Of a DNA stretch of 64,000 nucleotides, positions 7,920 to 17,900 are shown piece by piece. The notes beneath the pieces were generated by a model, which worked only from the letters and a program-made list of their open reading frames with translations, was not told the origin of the DNA and ran no database searches. The stretch lies in assembly GCF_001314875.1 (NCBI RefSeq), contig NZ_LJZS01000005.1, positions 124,001 through 188,000 on the forward strand, written 5' to 3'. Position numbers and translations under genes: made by a program. Positions within the stretch are counted from its first letter, which is position 1. The number at the start of each line of letters is the position of its first letter. The stretch is from Halomonas sp. HL-48. Its GTDB lineage: Bacteria > Pseudomonadota > Gammaproteobacteria > Pseudomonadales > Halomonadaceae.

Positions 7920-8591
7920 TGCGGCCTTCGCGGGCGGCAGGTGACCGCGTTTGAGGTAGAGCTGCACGCCCTCGTCGCCGGCGGTCAGCGTGAGCGCCAC
8001 GCCGCTGGGGTAACGGCACCAGCTGCCGGCGGGATAGTCGCGTTCGCCGTCGCTCAGCGCGCCTTCCAGCACAAACAGTTCCAGCCCGCCGGAAAGCACC
8101 GGGTAGCGAATGGCGTGGCCGGGCTCCCAACGTTCCAGACTGACCCGCTCCTGCTTGAAGGTGTGCAGCATCTTGTAGGTAATGCCGGGGCGGCGGTCCG
8201 GCTGCCAGGGCAAGCGGTGAGCGGGGACGGCCAGCTGCAGGACATCATTGGGATCAAACTGATGCAGCTTGACCAGAATCAGCGCGCCTTCCTCGCCAAT
8301 TTGCGGCGTATGGCCGGTGCCGATGGGGTTGCGCAGATAGCTGCCGGCCGCATACCGGCCATGCTCATCGGCGAACACGCCTTCCAGGACGAGAATCTCT
8401 TCACCGCCGCCGTGGACGTGCCGATCAAACTGGCTGTTGGGCGCGTAACGCACAAGGCTCGTGGCACGCGCCACTTCATCACCAATACGGTCAAGCATCA
8501 TCCGCTCGACACCGGCGCTGGGCGAGGCAACCCACTGATAATCGTCTGGCGTGACACAGGCGAAGCGGGAAAAATCGGCGTTCAAACGCAT
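7911..8591 (-). CDS. Double-cupin protein, ChrR-like
   Basis: This 226-residue protein has two cupin barrels. The first holds FDRHVHGGGEEILVLEGVF and a PIGTGHTP turn, the typical metal-binding cupin motifs, and the second has GGLELFVLEGAL and PAGSWCRYP. The arrangement matches the cupin part of ChrR/anti-ECF-sigma proteins, but the N-terminal zinc anti-sigma domain is absent and no ECF sigma gene is adjacent. A catalytic or sensory role is therefore possible. I chose the ATG at 8591 because residues before it (to 8654) do not look like the family. Confidence 0.72.
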   Translation of the reverse strand: MRLNADFSRFACVTPDDYQWVASPSAGVERMMLDRIGDEVARATSLVRYAPNSQFDRHVHGGGEEILVLEGVFADEHGRYAAGSYLRNPIGTGHTPQIGEEGALILVKLHQFDPNDVLQLAVPAHRLPWQPDRRPGITYKMLHTFKQERVSLERWEPGHAIRYPVLSGGLELFVLEGALSDGERDYPAGSWCRYPSGVALTLTAGDEGVQLYLKRGHLPPAKAASA

Positions 8592-8689
8592 GGGGCTGGC
8601 TCTTTGCAGGCAAGGGAATGCTGCCAGTCTCCATATCGAGATCGCAAAATGCAACTTTCCCTAGCCCAAACGCTCTCCAGGGACGGCCC

Positions 8690-9862
8690 TCAATGCGCAT
8701 CGGCCAGTGTTGACAGAAGCTGGTGTGCCGCCTTAATGCGCGCCTGATTGGGGTAGTTGCGATTCGCCAGCATGACAATCCCCAGTTGCTCGTCGGGCAC
8801 AAAGGCCACGTAGCCACCAAACCCGTTGGTCGAGCCGGTCTTGTTGTACAGCGCGGCCTGCCGGGACGGCAGCGGTGGGTCCAGGTTCTCCACCGGGTTG
8901 GGCTCAAGGATCATGTCGAGCGAGTTGCCTGCCACCAGCGTGTCGAGGGCGACCGGATACGCGTAGCTTTCCCAGCCAAGCCCCTGGTGCAGCTCGCCGA
9001 CCGTGGCGTAGCCGCGGCGCGTGGTGTCCATGGCCTGTCGAAGGGGGGCGTCCAGTTCAGCGCCGTCCATATTCGCTTCCACAAACGTCAGCACGTCCGC
9101 TGCGGTTGATTTCAAACCGTAGGCCTGGGCATCCAGCATGCCGGGGTTCACCCGGATAGGGTCGTCTTGCTTGTCGTAACCGTAGGCATAGTGCGTCTGC
9201 TGTGCGTCGGGCACCTGGTAATAGCTGTTTTCAATCCCCAGAGGCGTAAACAGGGTTTCCGCCATCAGCGTCTCGAACGGCTGATCAAGGCGCTGGGCCG
9301 TAATATAGCCGAGCAGGCCAAGGCTTGGGTTGGAGTACAGCCGATGGCTGCCCGGGGCGGATTCGGGTTGCCACTGGCGATAGTAGTCGATCATCGCCGC
9401 TTCGCTTTGCACGTCGTCGGGGAACTGCAGGGGAAGCTCGCCCGCCGTGTAGGTGCCCAGTTCGCGCAGCGTGATCTCGTCGAAGGCGCTGCCTTCAAGC
9501 GCAGGCAGGTGCTGGCTGACCGGGTCAGAGAGCGACAGCGCGCCGCTGGCATCGGCGTAGGCCGCCAGTGTGGCGGTGAAGATTTTGCTCACCGACCCCA
9601 GCTCGAACAGCGTCTCGTCGGTGACCGGTTGGTCGGTTTCCTGATTGGCGACCCCATAATTAAAATAATGTGACTGCCCGTTTACGCTGATTGCGACCGC
9701 CATCCCCGGGATACGGTGCTCCTCGATCAGAGCGGTGATGGTGTCATCCACCAGCGGCTTTATCTGCGTGCTTTCGGTGGTATCCAGCGCCCACGCAGAC
9801 TGGCCGAGCCAGAAGGTGCCGGTCATGATAAGGGCGACGTTTGCTGCTACTATTCTGCGCAT
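8690..9862 (-). CDS. ampC: Class C beta-lactamase
   Basis: This 390-residue periplasmic serine hydrolase has a signal peptide (residues 1-25, AWA cleavage region) and all class C motifs: S90-V-S-K93, Y176-S-N178 and K341-T-G343. LGTYTAGELPLQFP also matches AmpC. It hydrolyses beta-lactams, best cephalosporins. An AmpR-type regulator is divergently transcribed 152 bases away, the classical inducible arrangement, which makes a true AmpC much likelier than a generic esterase or D-Ala-D-Ala hydrolase. Confidence 0.88.
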   Translation of the reverse strand: MRRIVAANVALIMTGTFWLGQSAWALDTTESTQIKPLVDDTITALIEEHRIPGMAVAISVNGQSHYFNYGVANQETDQPVTDETLFELGSVSKIFTATLAAYADASGALSLSDPVSQHLPALEGSAFDEITLRELGTYTAGELPLQFPDDVQSEAAMIDYYRQWQPESAPGSHRLYSNPSLGLLGYITAQRLDQPFETLMAETLFTPLGIENSYYQVPDAQQTHYAYGYDKQDDPIRVNPGMLDAQAYGLKSTAADVLTFVEANMDGAELDAPLRQAMDTTRRGYATVGELHQGLGWESYAYPVALDTLVAGNSLDMILEPNPVENLDPPLPSRQAALYNKTGSTNGFGGYVAFVPDEQLGIVMLANRNYPNQARIKAAHQLLSTLADAH

Positions 9863-10014
9863 ACCAGAGGGTCCTGTTCCGGAGAGTACGAAGCGGCCGC
9901 CTGGCGGTCATCGCAGGCGCCTATTGGGACGATCGTTGCTAACATAGGCGGCGCCAAGGGAATTGACAAACGGCGTTATTTTGCACGAGGCATTAGAAAA
10001 ATTTGGGGGTAGGC

Positions 10015-10890
10015 ATGGCGCGTTCCAATCTGCCGCTGAAGGCGCTGCGCGCGTTTGAAGCGTCGGCCCGGCATTTGAGTTTTACCCGGGCGGCGGACGA
10101 GCTGTGCGTGACCCAGGCGGCGGTGAGCCATCAGGTCAAGCGGCTCGAAGACCACTTGAAGGTGCCGCTGTTCAAGCGCTTGCCCAGAGGGTTGATGCTG
10201 ACGCAGGAAGGCGAGCGGCTACTGCCGATCATCAAGACGTCATTCGACCAGATATCTCATACCCTGGAGCGGGTGGCCGAAAGCAGCCATCGGGAGGTGC
10301 TGAACGTCGGCGTGGTGGGCACCTTTGCCGTGGGCTGGCTGCTGCCTCGGCTGGACGATTTCCAGCGGCAGTTTCCGTATATCGACGTGCGTCTCTCGAC
10401 CCATAATAATCGCGCAGAGCTTGCCGCCGAAGGGCTGGACGTTGCCATCCGCTTTGGGACGGGCGCCTGGCACGGTACGGCGGCTCAGCCGCTGCTGCCG
10501 GCCTCGCTCTCGGTAATGTGCGCCCCCGCGATTGCCGACCGCCTCAAAGCGCCTGCTGACGTGCTGGGGGAAACCTGGCTGCGCTCGTATCGCGCCGATG
10601 AGTGGGATGAATGGCTGCTGGCGGCAGGGCTGCCGAGTGGTTATCCGACGGCAAGAAGCATCGTCTTCGACTCTTCGATCGCGATGGTGGAAGCTGCGAT
10701 CCAGGGAATGGGCCTGGCGCTGGCCCCGCCGCGGATGTTTTCCCGGCAGCTGAACAGCGGGGCGCTGGTTCAGCCGTTCGACACCGCGGTCAGCCTGGGC
10801 GGGTACTGGCTGACTCGCCTGCAAACGCGCCCGGAAACCCACGCAATGGCAGCTTTCCGGGCGTGGCTGCTCAAGGCGATCAACGCCTGA
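10015..10890 (+). CDS. ampR: AmpR-type LysR regulator
   Basis: This 291-residue LysR regulator is divergent from ampC. It starts ARSNLPLKALRAFEASARHLSF and carries VVGTFAVGWLLPRL, STHNNRAELAAEGLDVAIRFG and AWHGT, segments characteristic of AmpR. In known systems AmpR represses or activates ampC according to the balance of UDP-MurNAc-pentapeptide and anhydro-muropeptides. I use the ATG at 10015 (preceded by GGGGGTAGG), not the TTG at 10003. The 152-base divergent region should hold its operator, but I could not define it by eye. Confidence 0.87.
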   Translation: MARSNLPLKALRAFEASARHLSFTRAADELCVTQAAVSHQVKRLEDHLKVPLFKRLPRGLMLTQEGERLLPIIKTSFDQISHTLERVAESSHREVLNVGVVGTFAVGWLLPRLDDFQRQFPYIDVRLSTHNNRAELAAEGLDVAIRFGTGAWHGTAAQPLLPASLSVMCAPAIADRLKAPADVLGETWLRSYRADEWDEWLLAAGLPSGYPTARSIVFDSSIAMVEAAIQGMGLALAPPRMFSRQLNSGALVQPFDTAVSLGGYWLTRLQTRPETHAMAAFRAWLLKAINA

Positions 10891-10914
10891 GCCGCGTGCG
10901 TTTAGCGAGGCTAA

Positions 10915-11979
10915 TCAGTGATCGTGGCCGTGATCATCCTCATCGCCATGATCGCGCTCGTCTTCATTGCCATGGTCTTCATGGTCCGGGTCGGCCAGCG
11001 CGTCGTGCAGCACCTTGGCGTTGTGGCGCATCATGCCTAAGTAAGTACTTGCTTCGCCTTCACTGCTCAAGGCGTCGGCATGCAGCGTGCCTGCCACGCT
11101 CAGACCAGTTTCTTCAGCCAGCTGGTCGAGTATCGACTGGTTAGTCATATTTTCGTGGAACAACGCCTCGACGTTCTCCTCTTCGATCACGTCGATGAGC
11201 TCGGCCATGCTGGCGCCGCTTGGGTCGGCTTCTGTGGATAGCCCCACCGGTGATAGAAAGCGCACGCCGTAGGCGTCAGCAAAGTACCCAAACGAATCGT
11301 GGCCGGTGATCACGCTGGTGGAGGGGGGAATCTCCTCGATCAGCGCACGGATCTCGTCGTCGGCTTTCTCTATCTCGGCCAGATAGCGCTCGGCGTTTTC
11401 CTCATAGGTCTCGCGGTTGTCGCCATCGGCCTCGATCAGCCCGTCGCGGATGTTCTCGACGTAGGTTTCAGCGCGGGCCAGATCCTGCCAGGCGTGGGGG
11501 TCGTCATCGCCGTGGGCGTGGTCGGCCTCTTCGTCGCCTCCATCGTGGCCATGCTCGTCGTGATCATGATCGTCATGAGCTTGTTCGTCGTGGCCATGGT
11601 CATCATGCCCGTCGTGTTCATCCTGGCCGGCCCGGGCCAGCGGCTCGATGCCCTGGGTCGCGGTGACCAGCGCGCCGGCGTAATCGCTGGAGTCGATCAG
11701 GCGCTCCATCCAGCCTTCGTAGAGCAGCCCGTTGAAGACCACTAGGTCGGCATCGGCCAGCGCGCGCGCATCGCCGGGGCTTGGCGAATACACATGGGCG
11801 TCGCCGTCAGGGCCAACCAGGGAGGTCACCTCCACGTGCTCACCGCCGACCTGTTCGACCATATCGGCCAGAATCGAAAAGCTGGTGACCACTTGCACGC
11901 GCTCGGACGCCACGGCGGCGGGCAAGGCCAGCAGCGCAGACACGCCAACCAGCCAGCGGGAGAAAGGTAACGGCGACAT
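10915..11979 (-). CDS. znuA: Zinc ABC transporter substrate-binding protein
   Basis: ZnuA captures zinc in the periplasm for the ZnuBC importer. The 354-residue protein has a signal peptide (residues 1-24, cleaving after AVAS), the cluster A-I fold with VTSFSILADMVEQVGG, DAHVYSP, and GHDSFGYFADAYG. A long His/Asp-rich loop (about residues 119-162) and a second His/Asp-rich tail at the C-terminus are typical of zinc-specific binding proteins. A double His-rich design is more extreme than E. coli ZnuA. It is the last gene of the cluster, 39 bases after znuB. Manganese specificity is unlikely given the His-rich loops. Confidence 0.9.
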   Translation of the reverse strand: MSPLPFSRWLVGVSALLALPAAVASERVQVVTSFSILADMVEQVGGEHVEVTSLVGPDGDAHVYSPSPGDARALADADLVVFNGLLYEGWMERLIDSSDYAGALVTATQGIEPLARAGQDEHDGHDDHGHDEQAHDDHDHDEHGHDGGDEEADHAHGDDDPHAWQDLARAETYVENIRDGLIEADGDNRETYEENAERYLAEIEKADDEIRALIEEIPPSTSVITGHDSFGYFADAYGVRFLSPVGLSTEADPSGASMAELIDVIEEENVEALFHENMTNQSILDQLAEETGLSVAGTLHADALSSEGEASTYLGMMRHNAKVLHDALADPDHEDHGNEDERDHGDEDDHGHDH

Positions 11980-12018
11980 AAAGGCTCCTTGTTAAGATGA
12001 ACGGGCAAGGCCCGGGGA

Positions 12019-12909
12019 TTAAGCGCTCGGTTCGGCCGAGAGCGGCGCGGTTTTGCGCCGCCAGCGGGCCGCCAAGCTGTGATAACGACCGAACAGGGCG
12101 GAGAACAGATAACCGCTGCCGGCCAACAGGATAATGCTCGGCCCGGACGGGATATCCAGATGAAACGACAGCAGCAGCCCGCCGGTACTGGCGATCATGG
12201 CAATCGTGACGGCAATGCCGATCAAGCCTTCCAGACGTTTGCTCCAAAAGCGTGCCGATGTAGCGGGCAGCATCATCAGGCCGACCGCCATCAGCGTGCC
12301 CAGGGTCTGGAACCCGGCGGTGAGGTTGAGTACCAGCAGCCCCAGAAACACGCTGTGCACCCAGCCGCTGCGGCGGCTCTGGCCGCGCAGGAACAGCGGG
12401 TCCAGGCATTCCACCACCAGGGCGCGGAAAATGACCGCCAGGGTCAGCACGATCAGCGTGCTGATCCCGGCGATTAGCAGCAGCGCCGTGGAATTGATCG
12501 CCAGAATAGAGCCGAACAGCACATGGGTGAGATCAACGCTGCTGCCGCCGATCGATATCAGCATCACGCCCGCCGCCAGCGAAATAATGAAAAAGCTGGC
12601 CATGGCGGCGTCTTCGCGCTGACCGCCCATTTTCGACACCGCCCCGGCCAGCAACGCGACCATCACCCCGAACATCACACCGCCGATGCTCATGATTGGC
12701 AGCGAAAAGCCGGCCAGCAGAAAGCCCAGCGCCACCCCGGGCAGAATCGCATGGGCCATAGCGTCGCCAATCAGGCTCATGCCACGCAGCACCAGAAATA
12801 CGCCCAGCGTGGGCGCCGCCAGCGACAGCGCCAGGCCGCCGACCACTGCGCGGCGCATGAAGCCGTAATCGAAGGGCGCAATAAACCAGGCATCAAGCAG
12901 TGCCAGCAT
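12019..12909 (-). CDS. znuB: Zinc ABC transporter permease
   Basis: This 296-residue ABC-3 family permease has about eight hydrophobic helices and forms the inner-membrane channel for zinc with ZnuC and ZnuA. SLIGDAMAHAILPGVALGF is the family's conserved N-terminal signature and GVFLVLRGM precedes it. It overlaps the end of znuC by 17 bases, which implies translational coupling. The C-terminal tail after the last helix is short and basic. Confidence 0.9.
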   Translation of the reverse strand: MLALLDAWFIAPFDYGFMRRAVVGGLALSLAAPTLGVFLVLRGMSLIGDAMAHAILPGVALGFLLAGFSLPIMSIGGVMFGVMVALLAGAVSKMGGQREDAAMASFFIISLAAGVMLISIGGSSVDLTHVLFGSILAINSTALLLIAGISTLIVLTLAVIFRALVVECLDPLFLRGQSRRSGWVHSVFLGLLVLNLTAGFQTLGTLMAVGLMMLPATSARFWSKRLEGLIGIAVTIAMIASTGGLLLSFHLDIPSGPSIILLAGSGYLFSALFGRYHSLAARWRRKTAPLSAEPSA

Positions 12910-13627
12910 GTTGACCTCCCAGCGCGAACGGCACCACCTGAGCGGGCGCGTGTTGGTGGGTCAGCGAACTGGGCGACATCCAGCGGCCATGCCCGCCGTT
13001 GAGCATCAGCACTTCGTCGGCCAGGCGCTGCAGGTGGTCCATATCGTGGAGCACCAAAATCAGCGTTGCCCCGTCGTCGGCCATCTGGCGCAAAATGCGG
13101 ATCAGAATATCCACCGTCTCGCTATCCACGTTGGAAAACGGCTCGTCGAGCAGTAGTAGCTCCGCTTCCTGCATCAGCGTGCGGCCGATCAGGGCCCGCT
13201 GGCGCTGGCCGCCGGAAAGCTCGCCCAGCGGACGGTGAGCCAGGTGCGAAATACCCAGCCGCGCCATGATCTCGCGGCCCTTACGGTAGTGCGCGGCACA
13301 ATAACCCTTCATCGCCCCATGGCTTGGCCAACTGCCGGTCATCACCAGCTCTTCCACGCTCATCGGAAAGGTCAAATCCAACGCCAACTGCTGGGGCAGC
13401 CAGGCGCGGCGCTCTTTGGGCACCGTGCACACCACCTTGCCGCTGATCGGGCGTAATTCGCCCATGATGGCCTGAATGAGCGTGCTTTTACCTGCGCCGT
13501 TCGCGCCTATCAGCGCGGTGATCGCCCCAGGCTGAAAGTCGCCTTCCACATGCTCAAGCACCGTGCGGTGGCCCTGCGCCAAATGCAGGTCATGCAGCTG
13601 CAGGCGTGACAGTGAACGCTGACTCAT
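12893..13627 (-). CDS. znuC: Zinc ABC transporter ATP-binding protein
   Basis: This 244-residue cytoplasmic ATPase energises zinc import. Visible motifs are Walker A GANGAGKST, a Q-loop (WLPQQL), signature LSGGQRQR, Walker B LLLDEP and the switch histidine in LVLHDMDH. A longer frame runs upstream to 13735, but the ATG at 13627 fits the family start and overlaps (ATGA) the stop of the small membrane protein gene, so I place the start there. Confidence 0.9.
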   Translation of the reverse strand: MSQRSLSRLQLHDLHLAQGHRTVLEHVEGDFQPGAITALIGANGAGKSTLIQAIMGELRPISGKVVCTVPKERRAWLPQQLALDLTFPMSVEELVMTGSWPSHGAMKGYCAAHYRKGREIMARLGISHLAHRPLGELSGGQRQRALIGRTLMQEAELLLLDEPFSNVDSETVDILIRILRQMADDGATLILVLHDMDHLQRLADEVLMLNGGHGRWMSPSSLTHQHAPAQVVPFALGGQHAGTA

Positions 13628-13773
13628 AATGCCCACCCGTTGGCCCACAGCACCATCAGCCACAGCACCACCAGTGGCACCGCCACGGACAGCAACCGCC
13701 GCACCGCCGACAGCGACATCAGCGAAAAATGACAAGGCCCTTCCTTGTTATGGCGATGTGAATGCTCACTCAT
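13624..13773 (-). CDS. 49-residue single-pass membrane protein heading the znu operon
   Basis: This small gene reads MSEHSHRHNKEGPCHFS, then one strongly hydrophobic helix (RLLSVAVPLVVLWLMVLWA) and a short end. Its stop overlaps the znuC ATG (ATGA), and GAGGG lies upstream of its own ATG. It is the first gene after the Zur box. The His-rich N-terminus (H4, H6, H8, H15, with C14) could bind metal. I do not recognise a family. Its position and coupling argue that it is a real gene and possibly an accessory part of zinc uptake, which is inference. Confidence 0.65.
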   Translation of the reverse strand: MSEHSHRHNKEGPCHFSLMSLSAVRRLLSVAVPLVVLWLMVLWANGWAL

Positions 13774-13801
13774 TAAGCCGCCCTCGCGAATAATCAAATA
13801 G

Positions 13802-13814
13802 GTTATAACATAAC
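13802..13814 (-). promoter_or_regulatory. Candidate Zur box
   Basis: GTTATAACATAAC matches 12 of 13 positions of the enterobacterial Zur core GTTATANTATAAC and lies 28 bases upstream of the first znu-operon gene. A perfect inverted repeat ATTGGC-GAC-GCCAAT (13816-13830) directly adjoins it and may be a second operator. No zur gene is in the window. Confidence 0.7.
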
Positions 13815-14001
13815 AATTGGCGACGCCAATAAATTTGCCACGTATTTTACTCGCTCAGTGGCACAGGGCAACGTCAAGCATGCAACGACAGCTCAAAGGT
13901 AATGTGCCGAAGCAATCATTTGTAGGAAAAGGCTGATGGGGGTCAATGGTCATTATTAATGAAGAATGGTTAGATGGAAAAAATGCAAAAGGACGGCCGC
14001 C

Positions 14002-14976
14002 ATGGATGACTTTTCGCCCAATGACCTAAAAACCATTCTTCACTCCAAGCGCGCCAACCTCTATTACCTGCAGCACTGCCGGGTGTTGGTGAACGGGGGC
14101 CGTGTCGAGTACGTCACCGATGAGGGCAGTAAATCCCGCTACTGGAATATCCCCATCGCCAACACTACCTCGATACTGTTGGGTACCGGCACTTCAATAA
14201 CCCAAGCGGCGATGCGCGAGCTAGCCAAAGCAGGTGTACTCGTCGGGTTTTGTGGCGGCGGCGGTACGCCGCTGTTTGCTGCCAATGAAGTTGACGTGGA
14301 TGTCGCTTGGCTTACCCCTCAAAGCGAATATCGCCCCACGGAGTACCTGCAATACTGGGTGCGCTTCTGGTTTGACGATGTAAAACGCCTGGATGCAGCC
14401 CGCGCGTTCCAGCAAGCCCGCCTTGCCCGTATCGAAGCGCTGTGGACAAGCCGGGTGATGAAAGATGCAGGCTTTACTATTTCCACCGACCACCTGCATA
14501 GTGCGCTGACCCACCACCGCGAAGCGATCAAGCAAGCCCCCAGCACCGTCGATCTACTGACTTTGGAAGCGCGTTTAACCAAAACGCTGTTCAAGCTGGC
14601 GGTGAATGCCGTGGACTACGGCGACTTCAGCCGCGCCAAACGCGGTACCGGCACCGACCCCGCCAACCGTTTTCTCGACCACGGAAACTACCTAGCCTAC
14701 GGCTTGGCAGCCACCGCCACTTGGGTGCTGGGGATTCCCCATGGGCTAGCGGTACTCCACGGCAAAACCCGCCGGGGCGGACTGGTCTTCGACGTAGCGG
14801 ATTTAGTCAAAGACGCAGTGATTTTGCCCCAGGCGTTTATTTCCGCCATGCGCGGCGATGAGGAGCAAGAGTTTCGCCAAGCCTGCATTGAGCGCCTAAC
14901 CCGCACCGAATCCCTCGACTTTATGATCGACACGCTCAAGGAAGTCGCCCAGGAGCTGGGGAGTGGCGACGCATGA
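14002..14976 (+). CDS. cas1: CRISPR-associated endonuclease Cas1 (type I-F)
   Basis: Cas1 integrates new spacers into the array with the Cas2 domain of the next gene. The 324-residue type I-F sequence has the expected metal-binding residues E189 (TLEARLTKTLFK), H253 (LAVLHGK) and D267 (FDVADLVKD), each one position from their Pseudomonas aeruginosa counterparts. I start at the ATG at 14002, preceded by AAAAGGA, because the twelve earlier residues of the longer frame do not fit the family. It overlaps cas3 by ATGA, so the adaptation module is translationally coupled. Confidence 0.96.
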   Translation: MDDFSPNDLKTILHSKRANLYYLQHCRVLVNGGRVEYVTDEGSKSRYWNIPIANTTSILLGTGTSITQAAMRELAKAGVLVGFCGGGGTPLFAANEVDVDVAWLTPQSEYRPTEYLQYWVRFWFDDVKRLDAARAFQQARLARIEALWTSRVMKDAGFTISTDHLHSALTHHREAIKQAPSTVDLLTLEARLTKTLFKLAVNAVDYGDFSRAKRGTGTDPANRFLDHGNYLAYGLAATATWVLGIPHGLAVLHGKTRRGGLVFDVADLVKDAVILPQAFISAMRGDEEQEFRQACIERLTRTESLDFMIDTLKEVAQELGSGDA

Positions 14977-17900
14977 ATGTGCTGCTGATTTCCCAGTGCA
15001 ATAAAAATGCTCTCAAACAAACCCGGCGCGTTCTTGATCAATTTGCCGAGCGCCGGGGCGACCGCACTTGGCAAACACCCATCACCCAGGCAGGGCTGGA
15101 GACGCTGCGTAAACTGCTGCGCAAAACCGCGCGCAAGAATACCGCCGTTGCCTGCCACTGGATTCGTGGACACGACCACAGTGAATTGATGTGGGTGGTG
15201 GGGGATGCCTCGCGGTTTAATATGCGCGGCGCCACCCCTACCAATACCACGCGGCGTAATATCCTACGCTCGGAAGATGAAAATGACTGGCATAGCGGCC
15301 AGTTGATTCATTTGCTGGCCTCTATGGCGGCACTCTTCCACGATCTGGGAAAGGCCACGGAAGCTTTTCAGCTTAGGCTGGTCGGTAAGTTAGAAGGTCG
15401 CAACCGTTATCGTCATGAGTGGGTGTCGCTTAGGTTATTGGAAGCCTTTGTTGGCGATGACGATGATCAGAGCTGGCTGGCGCGGCTGCAAAACCCAACC
15501 GTATCGGACGATGACCTCTGGCTGGGGCAGCTAAAGCGAGATGGCTGGGATGGTGTGCGCGAAGAGCCATCACCGTTTATTCATCTGCCGCCTATTGCCA
15601 AAGCGATTGGCTGGCTAATTGTCAGTCATCACCGCTTACCCGCGCAGCCTGCTTTTGATGAACAGTCCGGCGAGCAGAAGTGGTTGGGTGCCAAGGCGCC
15701 TATCAATGCCGGTAATTTGCCTGTGCTTCCTAATGACATAACGGCAGCTTGGAACGAGCGCGTGGAGCCTGCTACACAGGAAGAAATAGTGCCTTATTGG
15801 ACATTTCCGCATGGTTTGCCAGTCACCACTAAAGCATGGCGCGAGCGTGCTCATCGTATCTCCCGTCAGCTAAGCGCGGTGAGCTTCATAACGCCCCCGC
15901 TCGATTCGCCCTATGTGATGCACTTGGCGCGCATGACGTTGATGTTGGCTGATCACCATTACTCAAGTCTGACAGGCAATGGACGCTTATCGGGTAAGTG
16001 GTCTCTGCCACTGTATGCGAATACGGCAAATGTTAATGGCAAACGGCAGCTTAGCCAGCCATTGGAAGAACACTTGCTAGGAGTAACGCGCGCAACAGGG
16101 GAGATCGCTCATCGCTTGCCAGATATGGTCAAAGCGATGAGCGGTATTACCGGGCACAAAGGTTTTAAAGCACGTAGCAAAAATCCTCGTTTTCGCTGGC
16201 AGGATAAAGCCTACGATCTCGCCGTTGGGCTGCGTGAGAAAAGTCATCGCCAAGGCTTTTTCGGCATCAATATGGCTTCGACTGGGTGTGGTAAGACGAT
16301 TGCCAACGGGCGCATTTTTTATGGCTTGAGCGAGCCGGAAATCGGGGCGCGTTTTTCGATTGCTCTTGGGCTGCGCACATTGACCCTCCAAACAGGGCAA
16401 GCCTATCGTGAGCGCTTAGGACTTGGGAGCGATGATCTTGCGATCCGCGTTGGAGGAGCAGCCAGCCGCGAGCTGTTCGAACATCAGCAGTTTCAAGGTG
16501 GATCAGACTCCCGTGCTGAATTACTGGATGAGCAAAGCCACGTGCATTTTGAGGGCAACGTCGATGCGCATCCCGTTCTTAACAAGGCTGTAGCCGACCC
16601 TCGTGCACGCTCTTTGATTTGCGCCCCCATTCTTGTTTCCACCATCGACCACCTGGTGCCTGCTACAGAAAGTCTGCGTAGCGGTCATCAAATTGCCCCA
16701 ATGCTGCGCTTGATGGGCAGCGACCTTGTGTTGGATGAGCCAGACGATTTCGATATCAATGACTTGCCCGCTTTAACACGCCTGGTCTACTGGACTGGTA
16801 TGCTGGGTTCTCGGGTACTGCTTTCCTCCGCCACTCTGCCACCTGCGCTAGTGCGCGGCCTTTTCGATGCCTATCGCGAAGGCCGCACCGAATATCAGCG
16901 CAACAGAGGAGTTCTGGGAACACCCGTTGAGCCAATATGTGCCTGGTTCGATGAACATGGCTGCACACAGGAAAGCTGCGCTGACGGTGTGCGCTTCGAT
17001 GCTGCTCATGACGCTTTTGCCCGTAAACGCGCCGCCAAGCTGGCAGTGCAGCCGCCACTACGACGTGGCTACCTTGTTCCTTTTACGGCGTCTTCATCTC
17101 TGGATGCCATTGCTGAAGCTTTGGCGAAAACGGTGGTTGAGCAGGCGCTTAAACTGCATAAAACGCACCATACGATAGATCCACACAGCGGCAAGCGGGT
17201 AAGTTTCGGGCTGGTGCGCATGGCTAATATCGCACCGCTAGTGGGGCTTGCCCAGGCGCTATATGACACCACTATTTCCTTAGGCTGTCAGCTTCATTTG
17301 TGCGTCTATCATTCGCAGTTTCCGCTGCTTCTACGCTCCCGGCTAGAGGCCCGTCTCGACCGCGCCCTGGATCGCCGCGATGAGCTGGGTGTCTTTGAAC
17401 TGCCCGATATTCGTACTCGGTTAAAGGGGGAGGCGAACGATCAACTATTCATCGTGCTGGGGTCACCAGTCACCGAGGTGGGGCGTGATCACGATTACGA
17501 TTGGGCCATTGTCGAGCCCTCCTCGATGCGTTCAATCATTCAGCTCGCCGGGCGCGTTCGCCGCCATCGTCCAAATCCTATTAGCGAAGCCAATATTGCC
17601 CTGCTCAGCACCAACGTAAAGCATCTCGAAGGAAGGCAGCCCGCCTTTAGCCACCCAGGTTTCGAGACCGAACAGTACTGGCCCCTGAGCACTCACGATC
17701 TCAAGACCCTACTACGAGTAGAAGAAATCGATCCTATCGACTCCCGTCCGCGCCTAATGGCGGCAGCGGCACTTGATCCCAGCGGCAAGCTGGTAGACCT
17801 GGAGCATGCGCGGTTAGCCTCGCTGATGGTTGAGGGAGCGGCAGCGTCCAACACAACGAAGCGCCGTAAACGCCGGGGGGAGCCACAAAAGATCGACCTT

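Noticed and set aside
10915..13627. Manganese or iron importer instead of zinc
   Set aside because: The binding protein has two long His/Asp-rich stretches and the operon has a Zur-like box; both favour zinc.
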